Below, piece after piece: positions 1 through 12,492 of a DNA stretch of 64,000 nt (its first letter is position 1; each line of letters begins with the position of its first letter). The position numbers and the translations under genes are program-made. The stretch lies in assembly GCF_050003625.1 (NCBI RefSeq), contig NC_134398.1, positions 204,277,313 to 204,341,312 of the forward strand. The letters run 5' to 3'. The notes under the pieces were generated by a model that had not been told where the DNA came from, searched no databases, and saw only the letters and a program-made list of their open reading frames with translations. This DNA is from Haematobia irritans (lineage: Eukaryota; Arthropoda; Insecta; Diptera; Muscidae).

Positions 1-120
1 TTTTGCTAAATGTTTATTTCTATAGAAAATTTGTACTGTTATAGCAATTTTTTCCTATAGAAATTTTTGTCAAATTGTTTTCAACATTTTATTTCTATAG
101 ACATTTTTTGTCAAAATTTT
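1..120 (+). repeat. 29-bp minisatellite array, fragment
   Basis: Degenerate units with the core TTTCTATAGAAA followed by ATTTTTGTCAAA at about 29-bp spacing. This is the same unit as the longer arrays in the window, read in the TTTTGTCAAAA orientation. It is cut by the window start and abuts the head sequence at 124. Confidence 0.85.
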
Positions 121-123
121 GTT

Positions 124-448
124 TAGGCAGTAGCCGACTATCAAACCCTTTTTCGGGAGGTTCAAGTGTAGTTCACGTTGGGTTGAGTGAATTACCCGAA
201 TTTATTCTGATAATTGGTTGATAGTTTTGCTGCAAGTAGAGGATGCTGATGAGGAATGTGGTAATTCCGAAACAGCTGTACATCCAACCATCTTGCAGTC
301 TATAGGGCTTTGCCCAAATAAATTTGACAAGCATACTTTTCCTCTGTTGGTTAAGCTACACTTGTAGTTTAGTCAATGCATGGCTTTAAGCTGAGATCAA
401 AAAAACAACAATAACGATTGAAGAGAAGCCAACAATAACAAACAAAAC
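124..448 (+). repeat. Dispersed repeat 'head 3' (GTAGTTTAGTCAATGCATGG type)
   Basis: A non-tandem ~325-bp sequence embedded in the 29-bp array. It recurs in reverse orientation at about 42021-42330 plus 43568-43675, where another element splits it, and as a shorter piece at 38005-38155. The shared landmarks are GCCGACTATCAAACC, AGTTTTGCTGCAA, CCGAAACAGCTGTACATCC and GTAGTTTAGTCAATGCATGG. Every copy is joined to the same 29-bp array, so head and array look like one composite element. Its class is not recognised. Confidence 0.8.
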
Positions 449-975
449 GAATGGAAAATTTTATTTCTATAGAAAATTTTTGCGAAGTGTTATTTCTATA
501 GAAAGTATTTGCAAATTTTTATTTCTATAAAAAACATTTGCAATAATTTACTTTTATTGGAAAGTTTTTGAAAATGTTTACTTCTATAGAAAATTTTAGC
601 AAAATATCATTTCTATGGAATTTTTTTTGCAAAATTCTTTTTCCTATTAAATTTTTTGCCAAAATTTTGTCAACATTTTATTTCTTAGAAATTTTTGTCA
701 AATTTTTATATCTATAGAATGTTTTTGCAAAAGTTTAATTCTATAGAAAATTTTATTTCTGTATATAAGTTTTGATTTTTTTTATGCACATTTTTTTTTA
801 ATTTTATCTCTTCAGAAAATGTTTATAAAATTTTATTTCTATAGAATTTTTTTGCAAAATTTTATTTCTATAGAAAATTTTGTCAAATTTTATTATTATT
901 CCTTTAGAATATTTTGTCCAATTTGTATTTTTATAGAAAATTTTGTCAAATTTTTATTCCTATAGAAAATAAAAA
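449..975 (+). repeat. 29-bp minisatellite array
   Basis: About 18 degenerate units with the TTTCTATAGAAA core in the TTTTGTCAAAA orientation. The array ends some 45 bp before the splice acceptor of the SPRY/SOCS-box exon, so it probably lies in that gene's last intron. Confidence 0.85.
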
Positions 976-1021
976 CCGCTAAAAACTATATAATTAAAAT
1001 TAATATTTTCCTATTTTTCAG

Positions 1022-1273
1022 ATCAAGGAACCCCTCTTCCCGATTGTATGCTCTACAGCTGCTAAGACAGAAATGACACTAAAAAGTACACGCAGCGATA
1101 TAGGCCATTTGCAAGATCGTTGTCGAGCCGAGGTTATGAAGCATATAAAATCTCGACATGATTTATTGAAATTAAAGTTACCATCGATTATAACCAACTA
1201 TTTAAGTGAAGCCATAAATGAGAATGTGCCACTGCGGCAAGTGGATAACTATGATATGCTATTTGATTTCTAG
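1022..1273 (+). CDS. SPRY domain/SOCS-box protein (SPSB3-like), last exon
   Basis: Terminal coding exon after a CCTATTTTTCAG acceptor (AG at 1020-1021), open from 1022 to the TAG at 1271-1273, 83 codons. It begins IKEPLFPIVCSTAAKTEM, which resembles the end of the SPRY/B30.2 domain of SPSB3. Next comes LQDRCRAEV, an exact LxxxCxxxV elongin-BC box, and then KLPSIITNYL, matching the LPxxLxxYL end of a SOCS box. SPSB proteins recruit substrates to a Cullin-elongin E3 ubiquitin ligase through this box. Upstream exons lie before the window, so the exon is partial at its 5' end. The ATG at 1073 is internal and is not a start. The SPSB3 assignment (SP555 in Drosophila) rests on remembered similarity; the SOCS-box call rests on the visible motif. 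Confidence 0.68.
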   Translation: MKEPLFPIVCSTAAKTEMTLKSTRSDIGHLQDRCRAEVMKHIKSRHDLLKLKLPSIITNYLSEAINENVPLRQVDNYDMLFDF

Positions 1274-1506
1274 ATGGATTCTTCTCACCGAAACTAATTA
1301 GAAATTGGCGAATCCATGAGATATACAAAAACTATAGAGCTAATTTGTTAAGTAGGTATTAAACTGTTTAGTGTAGGTTTATATTTAGATAGCAGCAGAT
1401 TAATGGAAAGAAATGTATGTATTATACGAAACTGCAAAATTTCCATTAGAACCGTGAAGCTTTCAGTGCCATACTAAACTTACAAGAAACCTAGAACAGA
1501 AACCAA

Positions 1507-1512
1507 AATAAA
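1507..1512 (+). other. Poly(A) signal of the SPRY/SOCS-box gene
   Basis: AATAAA lies 234 bases past the stop codon in a repeat-free 3' UTR-like stretch (1274-1638). More AATAAA-like motifs near 2525 could serve longer transcripts. Confidence 0.5.
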
Positions 1513-1638
1513 AGGAAAAACTATTTTCATACTGTTCCATAAGCATACCTTGGCTTAGAGGCAATGTTCAATGTAGCGCATAATCCGGTGTAAAAATATT
1601 TTGGTTTTATTCTCAAGTTCTGAGAAAAACAAAATTTT

Positions 1639-2025
1639 TTCAATCACGTTTTTTTATATCTCATCGATTGATTTAATTAAAAATCTAATCAATTCAATTA
1701 AGAAATCAATTAAATCAATGAAATATCAGTTGGATTCATTATTATTTGGAATGGAATAAATTGCAAATATATAAATAGTTAAATGTATTATAGACTATTA
1801 ATGATTTAATTGATTTAATTAATATTTGAATTGAGTTTAATTAAATAATTTATTGAAATAATCAAGAGTTAACTGATTTAATTTAGATTTGTATCAAATA
1901 AAAATGAATCACAATTTGTAAACATTTTAATTAATGGGCATAAAAAAGTTAATTTTATTTCTATAGAAAATTTTGTCAAAATTGTATTTCTATAGAAAAT
2001 AAATTAATTGAGAAACGTGATTGAA
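1639..2025. mobile_element. MITE with TTCAATCACGTTT inverted ends
   Basis: The left end TTCAATCACGTTT (1639-1651) is the exact reverse complement of AAACGTGATTGAA (2013-2025). The interior is rich in TTAATTGATTTAATTAA motifs. It contains a short 29-bp-array fragment at 1955-2000, so one element is nested in the other. No ORF was seen and the target duplication is unclear. Confidence 0.65.
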
Positions 2026-2675
2026 CCTAAAACCTATTATATTTTAACAAAATATGTATATTTTAATTTTAAGAAACGAGTAATCTAGTCATGAACTAAA
2101 CAAAAAAACACCTAGTCAAATATTTTATTTTATCCCCACTAAAACAAAAAGACAGGCCAAGTTGGTGCAATATTGTGATATAAGTTTTATGTTAGTTTTT
2201 TTTTATGGTCTTTTGTTTTGCATCGTTTTTTAATTACAAATTTTATTCAAATTCAAAATTCCTTTCACCTCTTTTCAAAGGACTATGGAATTCAAATAAA
2301 AAGATTACTAGTCATTTTAGAGTCATCTTATAATATTTATATAAATATCTAAATTTTAAGTAGATCAATAACCACCACCAATCCAACTAACTTATACATA
2401 TTATGTACACTAATAATCTTTATGTTTTAAACGAGAAACTTGAATTGAAAACGTATTTACCCTTCAAAGAGAAATTGTGTATTCAACATTTTATGTATTG
2501 TATTAACGAAATATAGTTGTTAATAAAATAAAAACTTTTATTGATGTAAAAAAAAGAAAAATAGTTTCTTTAATGAGAAAAGCATTATCAACCTATCGAT
2601 TTTATTTAATGTTTCCACACTCAAAAAACAAAAATGAAACAATAAAAGGTAGGTTAGGTTTAGGTGCCAACCATG
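2026..2675. other. Intergenic AT-rich stretch
   Basis: No ORF or repeat family recognised apart from AATAAA-like motifs near 2525. A GGTAGGTTAGGTTTAGG string at about 2648 resembles the TAACC-type tail of the SINE at 4503. Confidence 0.4.
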
Positions 2676-3615
2676 GTTGCCACTCGTACCAAAAATAATC
2701 TACCAAAATTTGATGAAACATTTACAAAAAATCTACCAAACTAAAAAAAAACAAAATTTTATTTCTATATAAATTTTTTGCAAAATTTTATTTTTATAGA
2801 AAATTTAGTCAAAATTTTATTTCTATAGAAAATTTTGTCAAAATTTTTTTCTATATAGAAAATGTTGTCAAAATTTTATTTCTATAGAAAATTTTGTCAA
2901 AATGTTATTTCTATAGAAAATATTGTCAAAATTTTATTTCTATAGAAAATTTTGTCAAAATTTTATTTCTGTAGAAAATTTTGTCAAAATTTTATTTCTA
3001 TAGAAAATTTGTCAAAATTTTATTTCTATAGAAAATTTTGGCAAAAAATTTTGTCAAAATTTTATTTCTATAGAAAATTTTGTCAAAATTTTATTTCTAT
3101 AGAAAATTTTGTCAAGATTTTATTTCTATAGAAAATTTAGTCAAAATTTTATTTCTATAGAAAATTTTGTCTAAATTTTATTTCTATAGAAAATTTTGTC
3201 AAAATTTTATTTCCATAGAAAATTTTTTGCAAAATTTTATTTCTATAGAAAACTTTGTCAACATTTTATTTTTATAGAAAATTTTGACAAAATTTTATTT
3301 CTATAGAAAATTTTGTCAAAATTGTATTTCTATATAAAATTTTGTCAAAATTTTATTTCTATATAAAATTTTGTCAAAATTTTATTTCCATAGAAAATTT
3401 TGTCAAAATTTTATTTCCCTAGAAAATTTTGTCAAATTTTATTTCTATAGAAAATTTTATCAAAATTTTATTTCCATATAAAATTTTGTCAAAATTTTAT
3501 TTCTATAGAAAGTTTTGTCAAAATATTATTTCTATTTATTTCTATTGAAAATTTTGTCAAAACTTTATTTCTATAGAAAATTTTGTCAACATTTTATTTC
3601 TATAGGAAATTTTTT
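2676..3615 (+). repeat. 29-bp minisatellite array with 'head 1' flank
   Basis: From 2676 the flank reads GTTGCCACTCGTACC with several TCTACCAAA motifs, a degenerate form of the head 1 sequence. From about 2753 it passes into some 30 units of TTTATTTCTATAGAAAA plus TTTTGTCAAAA. The register is well kept except for a few short insertions (3045, 3535). Confidence 0.9.
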
Positions 3616-3631
3616 ATATCTGTGAATCTAG

Positions 3632-3728
3632 AAATTATAGAAAACTGGAATTAACCGGTGATATTGTATACAAGCCACCAAAACCTGGAAAATCACAGCA
3701 GGCTCAGCAGGCACTTCGAACTAAATAA
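3632..3728 (+). CDS. Candidate terminal exon, unknown protein
   Basis: After possible acceptors at 3630-3631 (CTAG) or 3639-3640 (ATAG), a frame reads RKLELTGDIVYKPPKPGKSQ and ends at TAA 3726-3728, which overlaps an AATAAA (3724-3729). Its Lys/Pro/Gln-rich composition is unlike the repeats around it and looks protein-coding. No upstream exon could be matched and no family is recognised. It may be a real 3' exon or a gene relic. Confidence 0.3.
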
Positions 3729-4488
3729 AAAGTTTATATATCGCACTATAAATCCTAACGTTGCCAAACATTATAGATGTCATAAAAACTGCGTACGATC
3801 CAACACCACGGCAAAAAAAGTAAGATGGAGTTGCAGCACACGCACAAACGTTGTATTCTCTAACGAGGAAATTTCCCAAATGAGCGTTCGTACTCTACGA
3901 ACGGTCACCCCAAACAATTTCTCCATTTCAAATGATGGATTGGAAAACTACTCCCGTCGATGACTGTTCTCCAATCATTTTCATCATGTCTTTCGTCATT
4001 TTGGTGTTTTGCAATTAATGGCACTCAATCATTTAGGTCGAATATTCCAGAATAACTTGTTTCAGATTTTGTTTCGCACGTCATTTTGCGCACACATTGG
4101 CTATCCAATTCGCCAGATGCCAAACCAATAGAACCATTTTATAGAACAAGGTAAGGATTAAAAATATGTCAACGGGAGCCGATATCGAGTTTTTTTGATC
4201 GAAAATTTACATTTAGTTTTAGTTTGAATTGTTGCTAATTAGAAATAAATTTACATATAATGAATATTTTTTGAATATTTAGGACTTGAGTTCGGGAACG
4301 AGCATCCTAGCTTGGAAAAGAACCGTATAAAAAGTGCACAGGTAAGAGCGATATCCGTACCATACCATGACAACATAACGCTTCTGGAAGAACAGTGAAT
4401 GATGAAAGCTTCCACTGGCCAAAAAGTTTAAGAAGACAGACAATTGTAATATCGATAGGATTGACATTGCCATGCCACCAAAAATTAT
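3729..4488 (+). other. Coding-like island, unresolved
   Basis: A repeat-free stretch with exon-like pieces on the + strand. One follows a GTTTCAG acceptor near 4066 and is open (VILRTHWLSNSPDAKPIEPF) to an AAG|GTAAGG donor near 4150. Another ends CACAG|GTAAGAG near 4341. The 101-codon ORF 3658-3963 and an 88-codon frame on the minus strand (ending at 4279) compete with these. I could not join them into one phase-consistent model, so this is a possible small gene or decayed gene only. Confidence 0.25.
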
Positions 4489-4502
4489 ATTCCTCCAAGT
4501 AG

Positions 4503-4823
4503 GTTAGGGTAGGTGGCAGCCCTATGTATCAGGCTCACTTAGACTATTCAGTCCATTGTGATACCACATTGGTGAACTTCTCTCTTATCACTGAGTGCTG
4601 CCCGATTCCATGTTTAGCTCAATGACAAGGGACCTCCTTTTTATAGCCGAGTCCGAACGGGGTTCCACATTGCAGTGAAACCACTTAGAGAAGCTTTGAA
4701 ACCCTCAGAAATGTCACCAGCATTACTGAGGTGGGATAATCCACCGCTGAAAAACTTTTTGGTGTTCGGTCGAAGCAGGAATCGAACCCACGACCTTGTG
4801 TATGCAAGGTGGGCATGCTAACC
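4503..4823 (-). mobile_element. tRNA-derived SINE with 12-bp target duplication
   Basis: Read on the minus strand it starts GGTTAGCATGCCCACC (A-box-like), then GTGGGTTCGATTCC (B-box), then a ~250-bp body, and ends CCACCTACCCTAACCTAC. It is flanked on both sides by TTCCTCCAAGTA (about 4491-4502 and 4826-4837). These are SINE hallmarks: a pol III-type head and a long target duplication. A related copy lies at 29355-29555. Confidence 0.85.
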
Positions 4824-4837
4824 CTTCCTCCAAGTAA

Positions 4838-5290
4838 ATTGAACGGCTCCTTCGTCAGCCGAAATCGTCCATCAGCCCATAAACTTACCCCAATAACAAT
4901 GAGTACTTTTATCCCCTATTTGTCGCCGTATTATTTCATATTTGTCTCATCCTCCATTTCGGAAGGAATCCGGTGGAATATAAAAAGAGATATGGATCCA
5001 TAAGATATAATCCAATACTATTCACTTTTTACTTAGAAATATTCAAAAACATGTGTTTTTTTCTACACTCTATTTTCTGCCGCTAACTTAATTTTGTCAT
5101 TTCATTTTGTTCTGCTTCGTTTTTTTTTTGCTGTTGGCAATTCTAGAGAATTGCCAAATTTCGATCGAATGCCGTTATCCAAACTTTTAATAGTATCGAC
5201 ATTTTTTCGATATTAAAAAAATTAAAAAAAAAATATTTTGAAGTGGTTGAACAAATTTTTGTGGTTAGTATACATTTTTTTATTCGAAAG
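4838..5290. other. Unassigned stretch
   Basis: Continuation of the island after the SINE. A 52-codon + frame (ending TAA 5003) includes hydrophobic YLSPYYFIFVSSS and then ISEGIRWNIKRDMDP. No start, splice partner or family is recognisable. Confidence 0.2.
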
Positions 5291-6085
5291 ATATGTTTTA
5301 TATTTAATTTATTATATTTTATGGCAATAGAATATTTTGTCAAAATTTTATTCCTATGGATGTTTTTTTTGCAAAAATTTATTTCTACAAAAAATTTACA
5401 AAATTCTATTTCTAAAAAAACAATGTGCAAAATTCTATTTTTATTGAAAATTTTGGCAAAACTATATTTCTACAGAATATTTTCGCAAAATTTTATTTCT
5501 ATATATAATTTTGTTAATATTTTATGGCTATAGAATATTTTTCAAAATTTTATTTCTATAGAAAATTTTTACACAATTTAATCTCTATAGAAAATTTTTA
5601 CACTATTTTATTTCTAAAAAAATGCAAAATTCTATTTCTAAATAAAATTTTGCAAAATTCTATTTCTATTGAAAATTTTGGCAAAATCTTATTTATTTAT
5701 TTATTTTTCTATATATTTAATTCAAAGCCAAGGGCCAATTTAACAACGAAAAAAAGTTGCAAATTCTATTTCTATTGAAATTTTGTCAAAATTTTATTTC
5801 TATAAAAAATAATTTCTATAGAAAATTTTTGCACAATTTTATTTCTATAGATTTGTTTTTTGCAAAATTTTATTTCTAAGAAAAATTTGCAAAATTCTAT
5901 TTCTAAAAAAAAAAATACAAAATTCTATTTCAAAAAAAAAAATTGCTAAATTTTATTTCTATTAAAAATTTTATTCTATTTTGGCAAAATTTTATATCTA
6001 TAGAATATTTTGGCAAAATTTTATTTCTATAGAATATTTGGCAAAAATTTATTTCTATAGAAAAGTTCTGCAAAAATTTAAGTAC
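5291..6085 (+). repeat. 29-bp minisatellite array, degenerate
   Basis: About 27 units of the TTTCTATAGAAA repeat, more diverged than elsewhere (TTTCTAAAAAAA and TTTCTATTGAAA variants), interrupted near 5690-5755. Small ORFs predicted across it are translations of the repeat. Confidence 0.85.
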
Positions 6086-6180
6086 CTCTTAATTGGAATA
6101 TTTTGCAAAACCCACCGAAACATCAAGAATTCTGCCAATCTACCATATTTGGTAGAATTGTACTAACTATGGCAACCGTA
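6086..6180 (-). repeat. 'Head 1' flank of the minisatellite element
   Basis: GTACCTCTTAATTGGAATAT, then CAAGAATTCTGCC, AATCTACC, TTTGGTAGAATT and TATGGCAAC. This is the reverse complement of the GTTGCCAC / GGTAGA / AGGTACTT flank at 36850-36990 and 41290-41405. Confidence 0.75.
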
Positions 6181-6712
6181 TTATGAATTCTATATCGAAT
6201 GCCGTGATTAGATTTTAATAAATGGAACACTACTACTTGCGCCAATACCCATAAGTTAAATAAACACGTCATTGCTTTAATTCATTTGATACTAAATTGT
6301 TAACACATTTTTATTGAGAAACATACATCAAATGAGGATAAAATTAAATCGTTTTGCTTATGTTAACCATTATCTATTATACAAGAGTCATTTGCTGATT
6401 GAATATCTAATAATATTAACAAAGAAAAGGAACAAAGTCTATTACGGTGGTAGGATAGGGTAAAGATAAAACTCAAAACCTATTTCAATTCTTAATCATA
6501 AGGGTCATCAGAGGGGAAATACATCAAACCTTTGAAAATAAAATCCTAAAAAATCTCTTATGAATATAGATTATAGTGTCCGTTCATACAAGTGCGTTCT
6601 TTGGAAACCAATGCTTTAAATAATCAAAGATATGTTTCGAACACTATAACAACTAACCGAAGTACAAAACTAAGAGGAATTCACAACTTCAGGAGTACTA
6701 TGTCAATGATGA

Positions 6713-7495
6713 TTATTTAACAAAGTCAGGATTCTCTTGTATTTTGTCACCGAATTGCAGTTGATTGTCGATAATTTGAAATAGTTCCTGAGGGGCAGGA
6801 ATGCGTCCTGTTTGTAATTTAGACCACACCGGTACATCGTTAAGTATGATTTCAAAGGCACCAGATGACACCAGCTGTATTCGGTCAACGATAAAAATAA
6901 AGATAAATGTTATCGTTATGCAGATAAGAAAAGCGTGTGGGTACTCACCTGACCCTCCAGCATATTGCCAACAAAGAATATCATCATACATGCATATAAT
7001 TTATTATCCAGCAAATGGAGCCACCAACTTGGTGTTGCCTGCCCAAAGGCTCCAAATATATCAAACGACGAAACAATCACTACTATCAACAAGATTTTAA
7101 CGGCAAATATTAGCTTTGAGAAATACATATTCATGCCGGGAGGATCGTAATTTCCACCGGTTACAGTAATTTGTGGATATTTCTCAGCTAATATGTTTAC
7201 ATAGTCCTCAAAAGCTTTGCGGTAACCACAACTGTAGCTGAAATACCATAAAATAATAAAATAATTATCGCGGTCATAGGGCTCAATTTATATGCAGCAG
7301 GGGTGGTGATTGTGCAAAATGCAAGAATATGTCTACGTACCAGTAGAAAAATGTCATTGTGGGACCTCCGACATTAGAGCCAAATTTCGTTGCGGGAATT
7401 TCTTTTTCAGCATGAACATTATTACTAATTACGATGAAGACTATACATATACAAAAGGCCAATGATATATTACGATGTCCACCAAGTAGTCCCAT
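6713..7495 (-). CDS. SelT: SelT-like protein (Cys homologue of selenoprotein T), complete
   Basis: Three exons on the minus strand: 7341-7495, 6949-7237 and 6713-6874, joined by canonical introns (GTACGT donor/TTTCAG acceptor; GTGAGT/ATACAG). Phases match, giving 201 residues. An N-terminal hydrophobic segment (about residues 12-24) acts as signal or anchor. The exon 1/2 joint creates FYCYSCGYR, with the CxxC redox motif where vertebrate SelT has CVSU. A second hydrophobic segment (LIFAVKILLIVVIVSS) precedes NKLYACMMIFFVGNMLEGQ and SSGAFEIILNDVPVWSKLQTG, both family signatures. SelT is an ER-membrane thioredoxin-like oxidoreductase linked to Ca2+ handling and ER redox. No Sec codon or SECIS is needed. 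The start is the ATG at 7493-7495, the first in frame. A TTTATT (AATAAA on this strand) at 6310-6315 may be its poly(A) signal. Confidence 0.93.
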
Positions 7496-8747
7496 ATTGC
7501 TTTTTTAATTAAATGCTTTTTTTAGGTTGTTACTTTGGAACCCTTTATCAATTTTTTTTTGCTTAATCAATGTTGACAAATGTCAGATGAAACATAGTGG
7601 TTGGAATTTTTCGGCCAAACCTAAATAAAGGCGTCGAACGTATAACGTATACTTGTTATAATAATAGGCCGTTCATAAAGGGCGGTTTATTTGACAACAG
7701 AAACTTAAATGCACAGTGAAGTTCGCGGTTCACAGAGAAAATCATCAATTTGATCCGGGGTTTTTCATTTTTTAAGAAATGGAAATTAGTGCAAACACGC
7801 TTTGGATCGCTCCGTCCATAACACAGTCAGGTTTACATAGAAAATCCGTATTTTCAATCATGTTTTGGACACATAGGTGGTGTGATAAGTACTTATCCTC
7901 AACGAGTCATGCAAAAGTATTGCAAGAGCAATTTACTATTGCATAGATCATATTCTTGCGTTTGCGGAAGTGCGAAATCAAGGATGTTTTTATGTGCGTA
8001 CTCTTCTCCTGAACTGGTAAAATATAGTGAGAATTGCTGAGTCAAGTGTATCGAGGTTTAAGATGTCCACTAATAGAATTCTTTGAGTATAGTAAGAGCA
8101 TAAATTACTGGTAAAAAGTTCATTAGAAAACATATTTTAGAGTATTTCAAAGTAAATAGTGAATTGTGCGACATTTTAAATTCCTCATTTCCCGAATTGA
8201 ATGATGAGATACACAATTACAAATAGGGGATAAGAGTAATCCATTGTTGGTTGATTTGGAGTAAGTGCGTTGGTTCAAAATGTTGTGCTCTCATTGCACC
8301 TTTCTCCAGGTTCAAATGACAACTTCGGCTGAGGAAAGAAGCGTTCAAGCGAGAAACACGTTTTTCTGGTGACATATCAATTCCATTGTTATTACAATTG
8401 TCTGCCACCTTAATCCTTTTGACCAGTGGAAGCTATCTATATTCCCTAGCCTTACATGGTGATGGTTAATTGATTAAAAAATCTCTTGGATGTCATTCTT
8501 GACTGTGCACAATTTTTATATGGTTCTCTGTTAAGCTGGGATGCTCGCTCACGGACTAGACTATGACTACAAAGAGTCACAATTAGAAGGTTTGACTGCC
8601 AATAGTCAGGGGTGGGTTTGTCCTCCTACAACTTCCACAATTATGGTTTAAGAAAACGGACAAAAGCCGTTTTTGAAATGACAATTTTTTTATGAAAATT
8701 GAACGCATTTTAAATAATATCCAAATTGGCCATTTGAAATTCTGATA
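7496..8747. other. Intergenic stretch upstream of SelT
   Basis: It presumably holds the SelT promoter and 5' UTR in its first few hundred bases, but no TATA box or other motif stands out. No convincing ORF, RNA gene or repeat family was seen. Confidence 0.4.
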
Positions 8748-9674
8748 AAGGGTGATTTGTTAAGAGCTTGATAACTTTTTTTTTTTTTAAAAAAACGCAT
8801 AAAATTTGCAAAATCTCATCGGTTCTTTATTTGAAACGTTAGATTGGTCCATGACATTTACTTTTTGAAGATAATTTCATTTAAATGTTGACCGCGGCTG
8901 CGTCTTAGGTGGTCCATTCGGAAAGTCCAATTTTGGGCAACTTTTTCGAGCATTTCGGCCGGAATAGCCCGAATTTCTTCGGAAATGTTGTCTTCCAAAG
9001 CTGGAATAGTTGCTGGCTTATTTCTGTAGACTTTAGACTTGACGTAGCCCCACAAAAAATAGTCTAAAGGCGTCAAATCGCATGATCTTGGTGGCCAACT
9101 TACCGGTCCATTTCTTGAGATGAATAGTTTTCCCTCAAAATGGCCATAGAATCGCGAGCTGTGTGGCATGTAGCGCCATCTTGTTGAAACCACATGTCAA
9201 CCAAGTTCAGTTCTTCCATTTTTGGCAACAAAAAGTTTGTTAGCATCGAACGATAGCGATCGCCATTCACCGTAACGTTGCGTCCAACAGCATCTTTGAA
9301 AAAATACGGTCCAATGATTCCACCAGCGTACAAACCACACCAAACAGTGCATTTTTCGGGATGCATGGGCAGTTCTTGAACGGCTTCTGGTTGCTCTTCA
9401 CTCCAAATGCGGCAATTTTGCTTATTTACGTAGCCATTCAACCAGAAATGAGCCTCATCGCTGAACAAAATTTGTCGATAAAAAAGCGGATTTTCTGCCA
9501 ACTTTTCTAGGGCCCATTCACTGAAAATTCGACGTTGTGGCTCGTTAGTAAGTCTATTCGTGATGAAATGTCAAAGCATACTGAGCATCTTTCTCTTTGA
9601 CACCATGTCTGAAATCCCACGTGATCTGTCAAATACTAATGCATGAAAATCCTAACCTCAAAAGAATCACCCTT
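8748..9674 (-). mobile_element. DD41D Tc1/mariner-type element, copy A
   Basis: Ends AAGGGTGATT...AATCACCCTT, flanked by TA (8746-8747 and 9675-9676), 927 bp. It carries the same internal deletion as copy B, removing the N-terminal DNA-binding region. Relative to B it lacks about 10 bases near 9127, which shifts the frame inside the catalytic domain. The start codon is changed from ATG to ACG. Confidence 0.92.
8858..9501 (-). pseudogene. Broken DD41D transposase (copy A)
   Basis: Two overlapping minus-strand frames (9100-9501 and 8858-9193) hold the catalytic-core sequence found intact in copy B. The upstream frame has the first and second Asp (ILFSDEAHF, QQDGATCH); the downstream frame has the third (CDLTPLDYFLWG). 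The small deletion between them separates the catalytic residues, so no active protein is possible. Confidence 0.9.
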
Positions 9675-9676
9675 TA

Positions 9677-10300
9677 CTATCACTACTTGTGATTAAATAT
9701 TTGTATTTCCTATTCAAAATGTTCAATGCAAAAAATTTCCTCTTGTTAAAAGGTAAAAAAAAAAAACGATTTCAATAACAAATCTGGCATTACTCTTTCC
9801 ACCACATCAGTCTCAAATCACCGGACTATTATTAACGCTTTGTATACACTAACATCTATCCCCCGTGTTCTCCTTTGGAAATTTGGGAAATATTCCTAAA
9901 ATCTCGTAAATTTCTTGCTTTTCAGTATTGGGAGTCAAACCTTCTAATTATGACTTTGTTGTCGGAATTAAATTGATATACCTCTCTATTGCTAATTTGT
10001 CCCTGGTGCATTTTAGAGATCTCTTTAGAAATGTCCAATATATGGAAATAATTTGGAATAAAAATTTAATTGTTCAGATTGCCATTCGAAACGGAACATT
10101 GTATTTACACCACGTAAATATCCGCTTTAGCTTCAAAATGTAGTGTTTTTAAAAAATCATTTATTTGTTAAATAATGGTTGACCAATTTCTGTGTATTTG
10201 TTTTTTAATGTTATTGATGAATGCTAACACTAGAGAATATTACAAAAGCCATGAAGACTTTGCCTTCGTAAAATAAATGCTATGCGTATGATAATAACAT
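9677..10300. other. Intergenic stretch and Rpn11 3' UTR
   Basis: No gene recognised. TTTATT at 10160-10165 (AATAAA on the minus strand) lies 135 bases past the Rpn11 stop and is a likely poly(A) signal for it. Confidence 0.45.
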
Positions 10301-11964
<1,664 letters not shown>

Positions 11965-12492
11965 CCCTTTCCGACCGTGTACGCACAATTGTGCGGGTAA
12001 GTTTAAGTCTCTATAATTTCTTTAATATATGACGTACTGCGATAAGAGCGGCAAAAAATAATTGTGTATGCTCTCTCTTTGTCTAAGAATGTGAAGAACT
12101 GTTATAAATATTTGTGTTTCATATTAATTTTGTAGTTTCAGCAGTGTACTTTGCGCATTTGTGAAAATTAGTGGAAGAGGTAAGTTTGCAAATAAATTAA
12201 AATTATTTAAATTGTGGAATATTTCATCAAACAAGTGTTTTCGATAAGAAAACATATTAAATATTGTATGTAAACAGTAACTTCGTGATTATTTTGTGTT
12301 TTTTGATATTTTTACGTCCGGACTTTTATCGGAATTTACCGGACTGCAACAATTACGCGTATCCCGAAAAAACAGGATACAGGATCAAACTGAACAAACT
12401 TAATAATTTAAAATGTTCTATGTACACATAAATAACAGAATTCAAAAATTTAGGAAAATCTATCACGTGGATCGGCTATAGGTCGGAAAGGG
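11965..12492. mobile_element. piggyBac-like MITE with TTAT target duplication
   Basis: Perfect 12-bp inverted ends CCCTTTCCGACC (11965-11976) and GGTCGGAAAGGG (12481-12492), flanked on both sides by TTAT (11961-11964 and 12493-12496). CCC ends with a 4-bp TTAA-like duplication are typical of piggyBac-family MITEs; TTAT in place of TTAA is unusual. There is no ORF in 528 bp. It abuts the stop codon of the transposase relic at 12493. Confidence 0.75.

Noticed and set aside
4279..4498. Two overlapping minus-strand ORFs with hydrophobic content
   Set aside because: As genes they lack a start, upstream exon and family. They are kept only as part of the unresolved island, since the + strand has competing splice-like exons.
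5243..6166. Several 60-100 codon ORFs rich in FYF/KILF motifs (also at 38069-39921, 41410-41996, 49799-50032)
   Set aside because: All are frames of the 29-bp array, whose unit length not divisible by three gives runs of open codons.
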